Shown here one piece after another: positions 12,915 through 23,351 of a DNA stretch of 64,000 nt. The notes under the pieces are model-generated. The model was not told where the DNA came from. It was given only the letters and a program-made list of their open reading frames with translations, and did no database searches. Position numbers and translations under genes: made by a program. Location of the stretch: contig JANFOG010000011.1 in assembly GCA_024336345.1 (NCBI GenBank), positions 682,001 through 746,000 on the forward strand. Direction: 5' to 3'. Source of the stretch: Mariannaea sp. PMI_226 (Eukaryota > Ascomycota > Sordariomycetes > Hypocreales > Nectriaceae). Within the stretch, counting starts at the first letter, position 1, and each line of letters begins with the position of its first letter.

Positions 12915-15461
12915 ATGACCGACCGGAACCCCGCCGCCATGGGCAAGAGCGGCAAGACAGGCGACCGTATGAAAGCTGAAGATGGTAAAGGAAAAGGCGA
13001 CAAGCCTGCTGATGGCGCGATAGCCACAACTCATAAGAGTCCCAAGAAGAGACGCAAGGTGAACCACGGTACGCAATAATCCCCACCCGAGTCATCCAGA
13101 CCAGTCTCGGCCTCCTCTGTGATATCTCTTAAACAAGTCTACGCGAAGGTCAGGCTTGGTCTGAGGTGTTGGGACCTTGTGGCGCTTTGGATCTGTGCGG
13201 TTGCAGCTGGTGAGCGACAACAAGCACCATTCAGATTCCATTGAGGCCCAACTCAAGAAAAAAAACAATGAGCTGAGTCGAGGCTGTCGCAAGGAGCAGT
13301 ACTTTATCAAATTGGACCTTGGGCTAACATTGTTGGGTCGCGCGCGATCCCTACAGCTTGTGTATATTGTCGACGTTCTGTAAGTCAACCAAATAAGTCT
13401 CAGCAATGCAATTGGCTCCAGCCATTGTCCACCGGCAGGTTGAGGCGCCTAGAATGTTTTGCTATGCGTTCTCTAGGCGGCGACACAACGCCAACCTCGG
13501 ACATATCCTCCTAGGCTCCCCTTCCCCTTCCCCCCTCCCGCTACTCACATTTGCACCATGACTTTTAAGAGTTGTCGCTGACCGGCTGTTTCTTGTGCAC
13601 GATTAGCACATGACCTGCGATCTCGTACGTATTACCTTAACCAAAAACTCCTTCATCTACAGTTGGCGCCGCCTCTATTGCTCCATGAGTGGAGGAAGTA
13701 GTGTGGTTATCACAGAAATGGAGGGGTTTGCTTGCTTGACCGTCTTATGCGCTAACACCTTGAATAGGAGAGACCATGCACGAGATGTATCAAACGTAAT
13801 ATTGGACACCTTTGCCACGACGAGCCCCGCGATGCCGATTCCAAGAAGGCCAAGAGCGTCCAGAGTATACAGAGCTCCTCCGTCGTCGATGAATCAGACG
13901 CCCAGTCCGATATTGCCCACAGCTCCATCTCCAGCACAATGGGCCCACCCCCAAACTTCGATGGGACCAGACGCAAGTCAGGGTTCGCGGCAGGGGGCAT
14001 GATGGGACAAGGCAACCCGCTGCTCGTGCAACCGGGGGCTGTGTCCGGTCTGCAGGGAAATACGTTGAACAATGGGAACAGCAATGCGAATCAATGTACG
14101 TCTCAAGCTTTCTTTGTCCTGCCAGGGCCTGCCTTAGGGCCGGCCTGGCCTCTTTTTTTTTTCACTTTTCTTTTCTTTTTTTTGTTTTGTTTGTTTGTCT
14201 CTCCGATACTTGCGGTGGAGAACGGGAGCGGCCGTCACCGACTTCTCTGACCTTGTGTATATGGACTGACACGCCACTTAGTCGCCGGTTTCCAGGATGC
14301 GTGGATGACTGCTCAGAATCATTTTCATGATATGCACAGCTACCACCCCAACTACATGATTGCTCCCGAAGTCACCCACGAGTTTAACTTGCTGAACGAC
14401 TTCCTTCATACTAGCTTGCTCGATGACGGTGGCTTACCGTCTGACGATCAGCAGAGTCCGGCATTCAGGCGGACAAGCCAGTCGGACATGTTATCCGGCT
14501 TTGGCAACAACAACTCACTGCAACCAGGCAGTGCAAACACGGCAAATATGCCAGGGGGAGCAATGCTGCCGCCCCCGCCGAATCTCGATGCAAAGAGCAT
14601 GTCGAGGAACGTGGTGCCCGCCGACAAGGCCAGGGAGTATTACCTCCAGGCTGCCGATCCATCTGGCAACGATACCCCGGAGGAACGCATGGGTCGTGTG
14701 CTCAGGGCCAAATATGAAGCTGGCCTACTCAAGCCCTTCAACTATATCAAAGGCTATGCCCGGCTTGGCACTTACTTGGACAGCCATATCGCCCCTTCGT
14801 CTAAGCAGAAGATTCTGCGGACCATCAACCAGTTCCGACCCAAATTCCGAGAAAAGGCTCAGGGTTTGACGGATATGGAGCTGGTTTACGTCGAGATGTG
14901 GTTCGAAAAACAGCTCATGGACTACGATCGAGTATTCGCTAGCATGGCTGTACCTGCATGTTGTTGGCGAAGAACCGGTGAAATATTCCGGGGTAACAAG
15001 GAAATGGCCGAGTTAATCGGAGTCTCAGTGGATAAGCTAAGAGATGTGGGTTCAACCTTTTTTGCCGATCCTGGCCACGGCGATGTGACCAGTCTTATTT
15101 GGGGATGATGGGATCACTAACCTCTTATGTCTTGCATGTAGGGAAAGATTGCTCTGCACGAAATATTAACGGAAGAGTCTATGGTGCGGTACTGGGAAGA
15201 ATTCGGAACCATTGCTTTCGACCCAGCCCACGAAACGCTTTTGACGGCTTGCTCACTCAAGAATCCGGACTCGTCACCCAAACACCCCGTCGTGAAGTGC
15301 TGTTTCTCCTTCATGATTCGACGCGATGAGCATAAATTGTACGTATTCATGTCTTCCTATGCTAATTTCCCGAGTTGAATTGATAGATTGCTGACCGACT
15401 ACTTCACAGACCTGCGCTCATCGTGGGCAACTTCCTGCCCCATGACCCACCCACACAATGA
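12915..15461 (+). CDS. acuM: Zn2Cys6 activator of gluconeogenesis, AcuM/Rds2 type
   Basis: Nuclear transcription activator expected to switch on gluconeogenic genes during growth on non-sugar carbon. Seven exons: 12915-13068, 13357-13379, 13607-13624, 13768-14095, 14282-15045, 15142-15338, 15410-15461; the joined frame is 511 aa with no interruption. The zinc cluster is C53-X2-C-X6-C-X5-C-X2-C-X8-C81, ending in the family signature LCHDEPR. It is preceded by a basic PKKRRKV at residues 43-49, nearly identical to the SV40 large-T nuclear signal. The C-terminal half carries the conserved PAS-like region of this family (GVSVDKLRDGKIALHE, RYWEEFGTIAFDPAH, GNFLPHDPP). The first introns split the zinc cluster into microexons of 23 and 18 nt. 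AcuK/Ert1 is the sister family. I favour AcuM because of the SHMTCD and CHDEPR zinc-cluster sequence, but from memory only. Confidence 0.82.
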
Positions 15462-15976
15462 AGATGAACAATACTTTCAGAAACATCTTGTTATATAATC
15501 CTGTATTACCTGCTGGTTAGGTTTCCAGAAGTGGTAATCAGGTGACTATGGCTCAAGGCAAAAAGGCTTGGATTGAATAACTGTTTCCGTTTCAACGCTT
15601 TTTTTTTCTCTGGGCGCCAGGTTATACGTGGGCCGTTGCCTCGTATATAAAATAGCTACATATCGTCTACAAGACACAGATAGTATCGTGTGCGTTACTA
15701 CAGAACATCATCTTTTTTGGCGTTTTGCATGCTTTTCGTTCTACATTTTTCTTTTCCATTCTGAGTACTGCTTTTCGATTGTGGCTTTGTGGTAAATATG
15801 TTTTAAGAGGAAGGCACCATTAGAGAACTCCTGCCTCAGTGAATATACGAACTCAACCAAGACAAAATGTCCCTTCGCTCGATTCGCGAAACCAACCAAC
15901 TGCATATCAACAACTTCACACAACGCATTCTAAAAAAAACAAGGTGTTCAAGTCTATTTGACTGTTCAAATCCGGT
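15462..15976. other. intergenic between the AcuM-type and Zip4-type genes
   Basis: Holds the 3' region of the activator gene and the promoter of the meiotic gene. I see no coding frame or RNA gene. Confidence 0.5.
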
Positions 15977-18900
15977 ATGGCTCGTCCAGACCCGATTGCG
16001 TCTGGACGCGAGAGGAAGATCCGTTCAGTTATTGGTCCGCCCTCCCCTTCCACAGTTTATTTGTTCCTGCTGACAGAGGAAATCGAAAAAGATTTTGCCG
16101 ATGACCTTCTCACGAAACTGCCCGTCTTACTCGACAATAGCTCGACTGAAACCCTCCTCGCCGATGTCAATCATCATATCCACACCGTCAACTCTCTTCC
16201 CCAAAAGGCTAAATGCATATCACCTCAGATGGCGAAAGATCTCAAGGATCGTGGAAGGAAGCTATGGAATGGCTGTATCAGGGAAAAGAGGGTGCATACT
16301 GATTCTTCGATTTCGGTGGCGAGGCCAAGGCTGTTCGTTAGGGTCAGGTTGCTCGCCTTCCTGATCCACGTGTTGGCGCGGGAGATTTACAACACCCAGA
16401 AGAACGAGGTCGGTACCGATGAGCATGTCATATACCTACTGAACTTGGCATTGGTTGTTGGAAGAGTTTGTATCGAGGGTTCAGATCTTGACGGGGCGCG
16501 CCTGGGACTACACAAGGTAGCTGACTATGTCGAGAGGCTGAAGGCAATGGATGAGCAAAGAACTCATCGAGATGATATAGCGATGACGAAGAGGTTTGAG
16601 GCAGATTACTTGACAATGAGGATGGCTTTGGTAAGCCAAATTCCTTGATATTGCATCAGAGATATCACTGAAACAAGAATAAATCCATAGGCATGGAAAG
16701 AAGATCGACTCGACGTCGCGGAACACATGTATTCAAAGGCAGAAGCACTTCGTCATTACTCGGATCCCTTGTCAGCTGAACATATGGCTGACACTCTGCA
16801 ACACATTGGGAGTGACCTCGCTTCTAAAAGTGATCACAAGATGGCGTTGAAATGGCTCCGACGCGCCTATGAGTTGATCAACAGCCAGGAGATAGAACAG
16901 CTCTCCAGCCAGAGCCTAAACCTACGCCTAGCAATCTGTCACGACCTCATCCAAGTGCTCCTAACAGTTGGTTCCCCTGAGTGTATCCAAGAAGCCGAAG
17001 ACTTAGTTACCTACGTCGAGTCTGAAATTGGTGACAAGCCCGTCGTATTACACTGGAGACTTGAACTATTACAAAAATCACCAGGAGAGGCGTTTGATAC
17101 CGATGCTTGCGCCAGCATCCTGCGACGTATGATCCGATCCATAGATTTTTCAGATGCTGTCCTCGGATTTCTACTTCACAATATCAAACAAATCCGGGAT
17201 AGAAGCTCCCAGTTGGCGATTGGCCTTCTCGATGAGCTCCTTCTGACGAAGTTGCTGATATTCAAGAACGTAGAATGGATTGGGAAAGCTCTTGTGCATC
17301 GAGTTTGGATGAGCACCGTGGAAACCGAATATTCTGAAGGAGTCAATAATCTATCTGCTCTTTTTGATCGAGTTCCTCTCGAGTCTGATAATTTGTTGAA
17401 AACAGATGTTACTGTTGCGGTCCAATCGGTAGGTCTGATGCAGGGTAGGTGAGGCAAACTTGAGGCTAACTCAGCTAAGCTCATATGGAAGAAGATAGAA
17501 GCTGTCTGCACTAAGAAACAGTATAATATTGCGGCACAATGGTGCCAACTGGGCCTTCATCCAATATTTTCTAACTGCGGTGAGGCAAATAAAGGGAAGC
17601 TAGGGAGAAAGTTCATCACATGTGCAATGAACTGCGGCAATGTTGATGTCGCCAAATCCACGTTTGAAGCAATGTCGACCACTGTTCGAGATAACCCACT
17701 GACCAGATATCTAATGTTCAAGGTCTCTCTCATTGGATGGGACCATGAATTAGGTTGCGAGTGCATCGACAAGCTGAGCAGATGCTCTGACAAGGAAAAA
17801 AGCCGAGACATTCTTTACGCCTGCGTCCGAGAGGCACAGCAAGTTGGAGACAGACTATGTACTCTGGTTGCTTTGAAGGCTGTTACAGAGAGGTGTGGTT
17901 CAGAAACCGCTCCAACTGCTCATTTACCTTGTATCATGCGTTGCGCCATTCGATTAATTCATCTGATCGAGAATCAGGAAGAGGAGGGCTCGAATAATGG
18001 TCCTGGGTTAACGGAGGATACATGCCAGATATTTGAGAAAGGTGGGTTTTTATTTGTTTTCTCAAGTTCACAAGTGATTATAGCTTACATGAGTAGCTGC
18101 TGAATATGCAAGATCGGATCCTAGAGATTCGGAAAATGGTAAAATATTTACTCTACCAGAGCTGGAGTGGTTTCGAAAGAACGCATACAACATTGGTGTG
18201 AAAAAATGCCATGTCTAGGACCTGTGTCATTTGATTCGAATATTCAATTCTTGCCTTGGGTTTATGAATTGCTACCCGGATGATATTCCGTCAGGAGAGA
18301 GACATGATATCCAATACATGGTGATGCGCTGCCACTTTATCGTGTCAGCGGGTCTTGTCTCACAGGCCCGAGCAGAGGACAAGATCGAAGAGCAATTTCA
18401 GCGTTATGTTGAGATGCGACGACATATCGCAGCCTTCGATACCGCATTAGAGAGTGCACTTCTGGAGGAATCACGATCGGGGGACGAACGCATCCTGAAG
18501 GACATGCGTGCTAAAGCTGCAACACTCTTTGTTTTCGATTTTGAGGGCGCCGTTTGTCTCAGGAGCTGGGACGAACTAAGTCAAATTGTCAGAAAAGCAA
18601 AGATTTGCAAAGATGAATCAATGTATAAGGCTATTGGGGACTGTTTATTAAGAAGTCATGCTCCAGGAAATGGTGAGACAGTATCCCTAAAATGCTGAAC
18701 TTTGGATGGGCAAGCATGGCTAACACCCTTTTGGTATTGGCAGTGCTATATGCGACGATGCGTCTAATTATCAATGAAATATTTGAGCTGGAGGATTTTG
18801 ATATCCTGAGGCTGGCAAAGTATCTTCGGTGTTTGTTCCAGGCTACCCTGCCACTTGACGATGAGGTGGCATTGCAAGTCGTCGAGCAAACACTGCAGAT

Positions 18901-19195
18901 TGCTCGCGAGGGAAACCAAGTGCGTACAAACCTGCATCGCCTGAATTCCTGAAGTCCGGCTGACGTTAATTTATAGATGAATCGGCCGCTACCTACCGAC
19001 GAACTCGACTGGGTAGTTGCCACGACCTTCAATCATGCAATCGACATTCTTGCACGCGGCGATGGAGCACTTTGTCACCGGTGGGCGCTCAAGGCCCTGG
19101 ATTTGGCGGAATATATGGATGATAACGGCTACATGCAAAATATCATCCGAGAAAGAGTTGCCAAGTTGGGGTTGATGAACAAGAATAAAGAGTAG
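15977..19195 (+). CDS. ZIP4: meiotic crossover protein Spo22/Zip4, interrupted by one in-frame TAG
   Basis: TPR-like helical protein of the SPO22/ZIP4 family, a ZMM scaffold that links the synaptonemal complex to crossover sites in meiosis. Exons: 15977-16630, 16691-17428, 17480-18041, 18097-18672, 18744-18919, 18977-19195; all introns GT-AG. The frame codes for 974 residues if codon 692 is read as an amino acid, close to the yeast length. Family segments include the N-terminal LLADVNHHIHTVNSLP, KWLRRAYELI, ELEWFRKNAYNIG and the C-terminal HRWALKALDLA. Codon 692 (18216-18218) is TAG, in a context (KKCHV-x-DLCHLIR) where relatives, as I recall them, have tryptophan. Without recoding the product stops at 691 aa and loses 282 conserved residues. 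No other frameshift or stop is seen, and splicing around the TAG does not keep frame. The first 30 or so residues are weakly conserved, so an extra upstream exon is possible. Confidence 0.85.
18210..18224 (+). other. in-frame UAG in a predicted hairpin loop (possible A-to-I editing site)
   Basis: 18213-18215 (GUC) pairs perfectly with 18219-18221 (GAC), leaving UAG as a three-base loop. After one U/C mismatch, CA (18210-18211) pairs with UG (18223-18224). The candidate adenosine is 18217, with U on its 5' side. Fungal sexual-stage A-to-I editing is reported to favour a 5' U and a hairpin-loop position. Editing would give UGG (Trp). No expression data are available here. Confidence 0.45.
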
Positions 19196-19766
19196 ATCAG
19201 ACGCACTGTGTGTCACTGCATCACTGCCCTCGCCCTTCCTGTCAGGGTCAGAATTTCTGTGTAGATAATTTGCACTTGCAACGACGATAGTCTTTCTTCT
19301 TTAACTAAATTGTTTGCCAATCAACGTAGCTGTTTCCGCTCCTGCATCGATAATCACGGACTTGGCTACCTCATCGTCTATGCTTCCTTGCACCTGAATC
19401 GCCCTCTGCCCACCATGCCTTCGGATGATGTCAGCTGTGATGATCACTGCCCTCTTACTTGTAGTCTGCATCCTGAACAGCCTTTTTGACAGGATAAAAC
19501 AACAGTGGTCAAAAATTCGTTAACTGGCAAGGCGGTAAAATCAAATAAAAATCATAGCAGAACAAGGGGGGGAGTCAATGCAGATGGTTCTGCTTGAATT
19601 GGGGTATATTATTTTTTGTAACTCTCGCAAAAACCATTGGACTTATGAAAAAGATCCTCATAAATCTATCCATACAATATAAATAAAACATTAATCTCAT
19701 CAACATGACTCTTTTAGAGCATTTAAGTCCTCCCTTTCCCCCCTAAAAAAAAGTGCCAACAAAAAC
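19196..19766. other. intergenic between two convergent genes
   Basis: Shared 3' region of the Zip4-type gene and the Zn2Cys6 regulator. AT-rich towards 19500-19750. Nothing else is recognisable. Confidence 0.5.
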
Positions 19767-22286
19767 TCAGATAATATTCGCAATGCTCAGGCGATCCTTG
19801 GAGTTGCTGAGAGTACCGTCTCTCGAACTTCGGTTGCTGGCGGTAGCTGTGGGACTTGCTCTGGGACTGCTTTCGGGTCTAAACCTTGGAACGTCGCCTA
19901 ATCGAGGGATGTTGACCGCCGAATTGTGAGTCTCGCTCTTGATCGGCGGTGGTAGAGTCCAGATAGAAGTGTTGGCGGACGCCGGTTTTGTATTTCCTCC
20001 CACGTCGAGTCCACTTATCGCCCTCTCTAGCACGGCCCAGCCGTCCCAGTCCTTTTGTTCTGATGTGGTTAAACCAGTCCGTATTTCGTTGCTGGCAAGG
20101 CCGCTGACATTGCGTGTAGGCTGAGATGTCATGACTACTGAGGACAGCTGGGGCAGTTGTATTTCACGTTCTAGTCCTGGCCAGAGCCAAGAATTATCTG
20201 GAGATGCTTGTAAATCTGTAGAGACATATGCTAGCAGATCCTCATCGCGCGCCAGGAGCTGGGAAACCGCAGTTGTGTCGACAGGCGGTCGTGGGGCGCC
20301 ATAGGAGTGGATTGGTGCAGTTCGGGTTACGTAGTCAACCGCTTCGGCTCTCTTCACTCCCAAAGTAGAGACGAAGAAGGATAGGAACCTGCCACAAGGA
20401 ATCGCGACATCTCTCTTTGCACTGACCGAAGCCAAAGCTCTCACGCAGGTGGAAGCGTGACCGTGATATCCCGCTAGGAGCAAGAAGAGGGTGCATCTGA
20501 ATATGTGTGTTGTGAGAAGAGCGGTTACTCCTTCAGCAAGGAGTCCTGTATTCGATCGCTGGATCAGTGAGACAGTATCAAGAGCCACGTGAGTGCAATT
20601 TTCGACAGCTGTAAACCGGGCCTCGGTAGAGTATTCGGGATCAAGATGATACCGGTGTAGGAGCAGACGGGCATGTAGGAGGTAGGCCAGGGGGGCAAGA
20701 AAGTGGGGTGCCAATGGAATCGTGCTGGAAGGGTCACACGCTGGAGGGAACGTGCCCAGACATTTTTTGAAGTGGCTGTCGAGGTTTGAGATCTGTGTTG
20801 GGGTTAGAGCCGCGGGAGTAGAGGCCGCCAGCAGTGTTGTATAAGACCTGACGACATGGATAACCGCAAGAAGTGAATGTGTGAGCGGTTCAGCCCCATT
20901 GGGAACCAGCATGCCTCCTTCATGGATATATTGATCATCGACGCCAGCAGGCAGTGACACATCACAGCTGTCATCATCAATCAACACCGGCCGACCCAAC
21001 TCCGTAGCGAGGGTTCTATCCAAGATGTACATCATCCACCATGTCCTCCGACGCATTTCGCCCTCGATGACAGGCCAAGGCCCTGATTCGGAATAAAGTC
21101 CTAGGTCCTGACCAACGCGTACTGCCCTCCCTAGCCATGCCCACGATGCAGATTTCAAATTCATCTCGTTGAGGCACAATGAAATCAAAACCAGTGCCCT
21201 CGCGTCGTCGAGCGTAAAGTCGTTGTTCCATGGATCGATCATCTTGTTGGCAGAATCAAGAAACTCCGCAGGTGTGCAGAAAGACGTCTGCTGTGTGACT
21301 GATCCAAAGAGACAGCCTGCTGCGAGAACAGAGAAGAATAATGACAGCCATGTCCTCGACGTCCTTATTGTGTTGCCGCTGGAGTACAGACTATCAACCA
21401 TAGCTCGGAACGTGGGGAAATGTAGGATAGGAAACATTGGATGGCAATGCGTATAGTATGAGAGCAATATTTGATCAGTAACATGCCTCGGAGGCAGTTC
21501 TGGATCCAAATTGTCGTTGTAAACGGTCGCGGGTGCCCGGTACTGTGCCGGGGGTTTCCATATGCCCTTCGAGAAGTTTCGAACGTTTGCTCGTGCCCTG
21601 GCTAACTCTGGAATTGGCATTGGTCTCTTCCGTCGCCTCGGTTCAGATCCGATCGCTGGTAGTTGGGAATGGTGGTCCACGGTGTCAATATCTAGATCCA
21701 TTGATCCATCCCGGTCTTGGAGCATCCGTCTCAAACTATGATTCTCACGCCTCACTCGTTCCACTTGCTTCTCCAAATCCTGGACTTGTTTGATAGAGGA
21801 CATCCTTCTATTCGTTTCCTTGGTAAACTGACATTTGACGTTTCGGCTTGAGCACTCGGAACAGCTTGTAGTCTCCGTGGCATCGCATTTGACCTTCCTT
21901 TCGCGGCATGCATCACAGCTTGGGTCCTTTCTCCGTTGACGGTAGGCTCTCTTTTGTGTTTGGGAGCCTTGGGATCCGATCATGTGCGCATCAGATGGAC
22001 CTGGGGTACTGGCCATAGAATCTGGCCCTTGGCCTAGTGATGACGGGGCCGCCATGAGATTGTGGGAAGGGAAGCCCTGGCTCGTTGTCGGAAGAGACGA
22101 TATACTAATAGGCTGGGGAGTGGGCGTTGTATTTATCCGAGGCTTACTGCTTATCGCTCCGGTCAGATACTGCGAGGAGGACTTTGGCGATGTAGCAGAC
22201 GAGACTGAAGAAGAGTCGAAGGACCTCGTCGATAAGTTGGGAGACCGAGCATGGGGGTTCTGAGAAGCAGCCATAGCTGCACGCAC
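19767..22286 (-). CDS. Zn2Cys6 fungal-specific transcription factor (unnamed)
   Basis: Single-exon frame of 839 aa. After a Ser/Pro/Thr-rich N-terminus, a basic stretch (KRAYRQRRK) leads into a binuclear zinc cluster, Cys124-X2-Cys-X6-Cys-X7-Cys-X2-Cys-X6-Cys152. A linker and a short coiled coil follow (about 163-195, LEKQVERVRRENHSLRRML), the usual dimerisation element. Residues of about 255-600 form the fungal transcription factor middle homology region, with HPMFPILHFPTFR, RTWWMMYILDRTLATELGRP and VSLPAGVDD. The C-terminus is again Ser/Pro-rich and probably regulatory. It presumably binds CGG-containing sites in the nucleus. I do not recognise an orthologue with a known target set. The start is the first ATG; one four codons later (MAASQN) is equally possible. 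Confidence 0.9.
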   Translation of the reverse strand: MRAAMAASQNPHARSPNLSTRSFDSSSVSSATSPKSSSQYLTGAISSKPRINTTPTPQPISISSLPTTSQGFPSHNLMAAPSSLGQGPDSMASTPGPSDAHMIGSQGSQTQKRAYRQRRKDPSCDACRERKVKCDATETTSCSECSSRNVKCQFTKETNRRMSSIKQVQDLEKQVERVRRENHSLRRMLQDRDGSMDLDIDTVDHHSQLPAIGSEPRRRKRPMPIPELARARANVRNFSKGIWKPPAQYRAPATVYNDNLDPELPPRHVTDQILLSYYTHCHPMFPILHFPTFRAMVDSLYSSGNTIRTSRTWLSLFFSVLAAGCLFGSVTQQTSFCTPAEFLDSANKMIDPWNNDFTLDDARALVLISLCLNEMNLKSASWAWLGRAVRVGQDLGLYSESGPWPVIEGEMRRRTWWMMYILDRTLATELGRPVLIDDDSCDVSLPAGVDDQYIHEGGMLVPNGAEPLTHSLLAVIHVVRSYTTLLAASTPAALTPTQISNLDSHFKKCLGTFPPACDPSSTIPLAPHFLAPLAYLLHARLLLHRYHLDPEYSTEARFTAVENCTHVALDTVSLIQRSNTGLLAEGVTALLTTHIFRCTLFLLLAGYHGHASTCVRALASVSAKRDVAIPCGRFLSFFVSTLGVKRAEAVDYVTRTAPIHSYGAPRPPVDTTAVSQLLARDEDLLAYVSTDLQASPDNSWLWPGLEREIQLPQLSSVVMTSQPTRNVSGLASNEIRTGLTTSEQKDWDGWAVLERAISGLDVGGNTKPASANTSIWTLPPPIKSETHNSAVNIPRLGDVPRFRPESSPRASPTATASNRSSRDGTLSNSKDRLSIANII

Positions 22287-23092
22287 TCCCGGGCCCCAGC
22301 CTCTCGCACGCCGGCTGGAAGGGCTCTCACCAGGTTACAAACGTTGAACGATGTTGAGCGGATGTGTGGGAAAGGATGTCCACTGGTCTACCTAGAAGCT
22401 AGGTGGTTAGGTTCGCTGTACACGGAGTTCTTCGTCCTTTTGCGATTCAGCCTGGAATAGCAAGGAGAACGCCGCTTGTATTTTTAGTCAGGCTTGGGAT
22501 CACGAAACGGTTGATCGTGACGTCTCAGCAAGCTCAGGGATGAACTTATGTTCTACGCCGACCGATATCCCGAAATTCTTTCTCAAGGTTGTGTAGCCGG
22601 AGCCCTCCTTGGTTAGGGAAACCCGTTCTGATAAATTTATCCAAGCTGAATATGGTTTAAAAATTGTCAAACCCGATTATAACACTGGAAAAGGGTGTCT
22701 CTGCCGTGCGGCGTCGTGCTGATTCCACGGTAGCATCTGGTACACGCCAATAGATCTGCAACTGAGAGGAGGTTTCTTGAATCGATGCCCAGCAGATTGA
22801 CACTTCAACGGTTGGAGAATGAAGAAAAAAAAAGAATTGTCCAGTTGTCGCCTCAGCAGGCCGAAGTTGCAAAAGCCCAAGAACGACGCGAACAGAGAAA
22901 TCACAAGACTAGGGGGGAGGGTTGAGCCAAACTTGGTGCAAGAGTGGGAACGAAAAGAAATGTTTGGAGAAAGCTGGCGTGTACAAACAAGTATATCGGC
23001 GTCCGTCAGCGACCGGGTACCGCAACAGCACCGTGTTAGTGGTGCTGGTCCGTGATCCGGGGCTCTCCGTGGGTTAAGCAGATTCGGAAATA

Positions 23093-23310
23093 TTATCTGG
23101 ACCAGGTATGGGAAATGGGGGACATGAGGAGAGAAGCCAGGCCCTTGATGGATTCTGGGTGAGTGAGGCTTTTGAGATCAGCAAGCGCCGCTAACATGTT
23201 TCGAGCGTCTCCCTTGGGAGCGATGGGTCCTACAAAGTGACCATTGCCCATTGCCAGATAGGGCCAGCCAAGGTGTTCATAGTCTTTCAAAGTACGGAGC
23301 ACTTGCCCTG
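23093..23310 (-). pseudogene. exon-like coding fragment, possible gene remnant
   Basis: About 70 codons read on the minus strand show strong third-position C/G preference and normal protein composition (VLRTLKDYEHLGWPYLAMG, then VGPIAPKGDARNMLAALADL), unlike the surrounding DNA. There is no ATG at the 5' end. The frame opens just after TTCAG, which could be a splice acceptor at about 23311, and ends in TAA at 23093-23095. I could not find a matching upstream exon. It could be the last exon of an unrecognised gene or what is left of a degraded one. I do not recognise the protein family. Confidence 0.3.
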
Positions 23311-23330
23311 AATTTCAGTTGCATGAGATG

Positions 23331-23351
23331 GTCCCTATTCGTTATAGGGAC
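23331..23351. repeat. 8-bp perfect inverted repeat
   Basis: GTCCCTAT at 23331-23338 and ATAGGGAC at 23344-23351, separated by 5 nt. It lies immediately before the exon-like fragment on the minus strand. Role unknown. Confidence 0.5.

Noticed and set aside
18142..18218. An intron that would remove the in-frame TAG of the Zip4-type gene
   Set aside because: A GT at 18142 with the TAG at 18216-18218 as acceptor gives a 77-nt intron but shifts the downstream frame into an early stop and deletes the conserved ELEWFRKNAYNIG block. The other GT (18196) would leave only 23 nt, too short.
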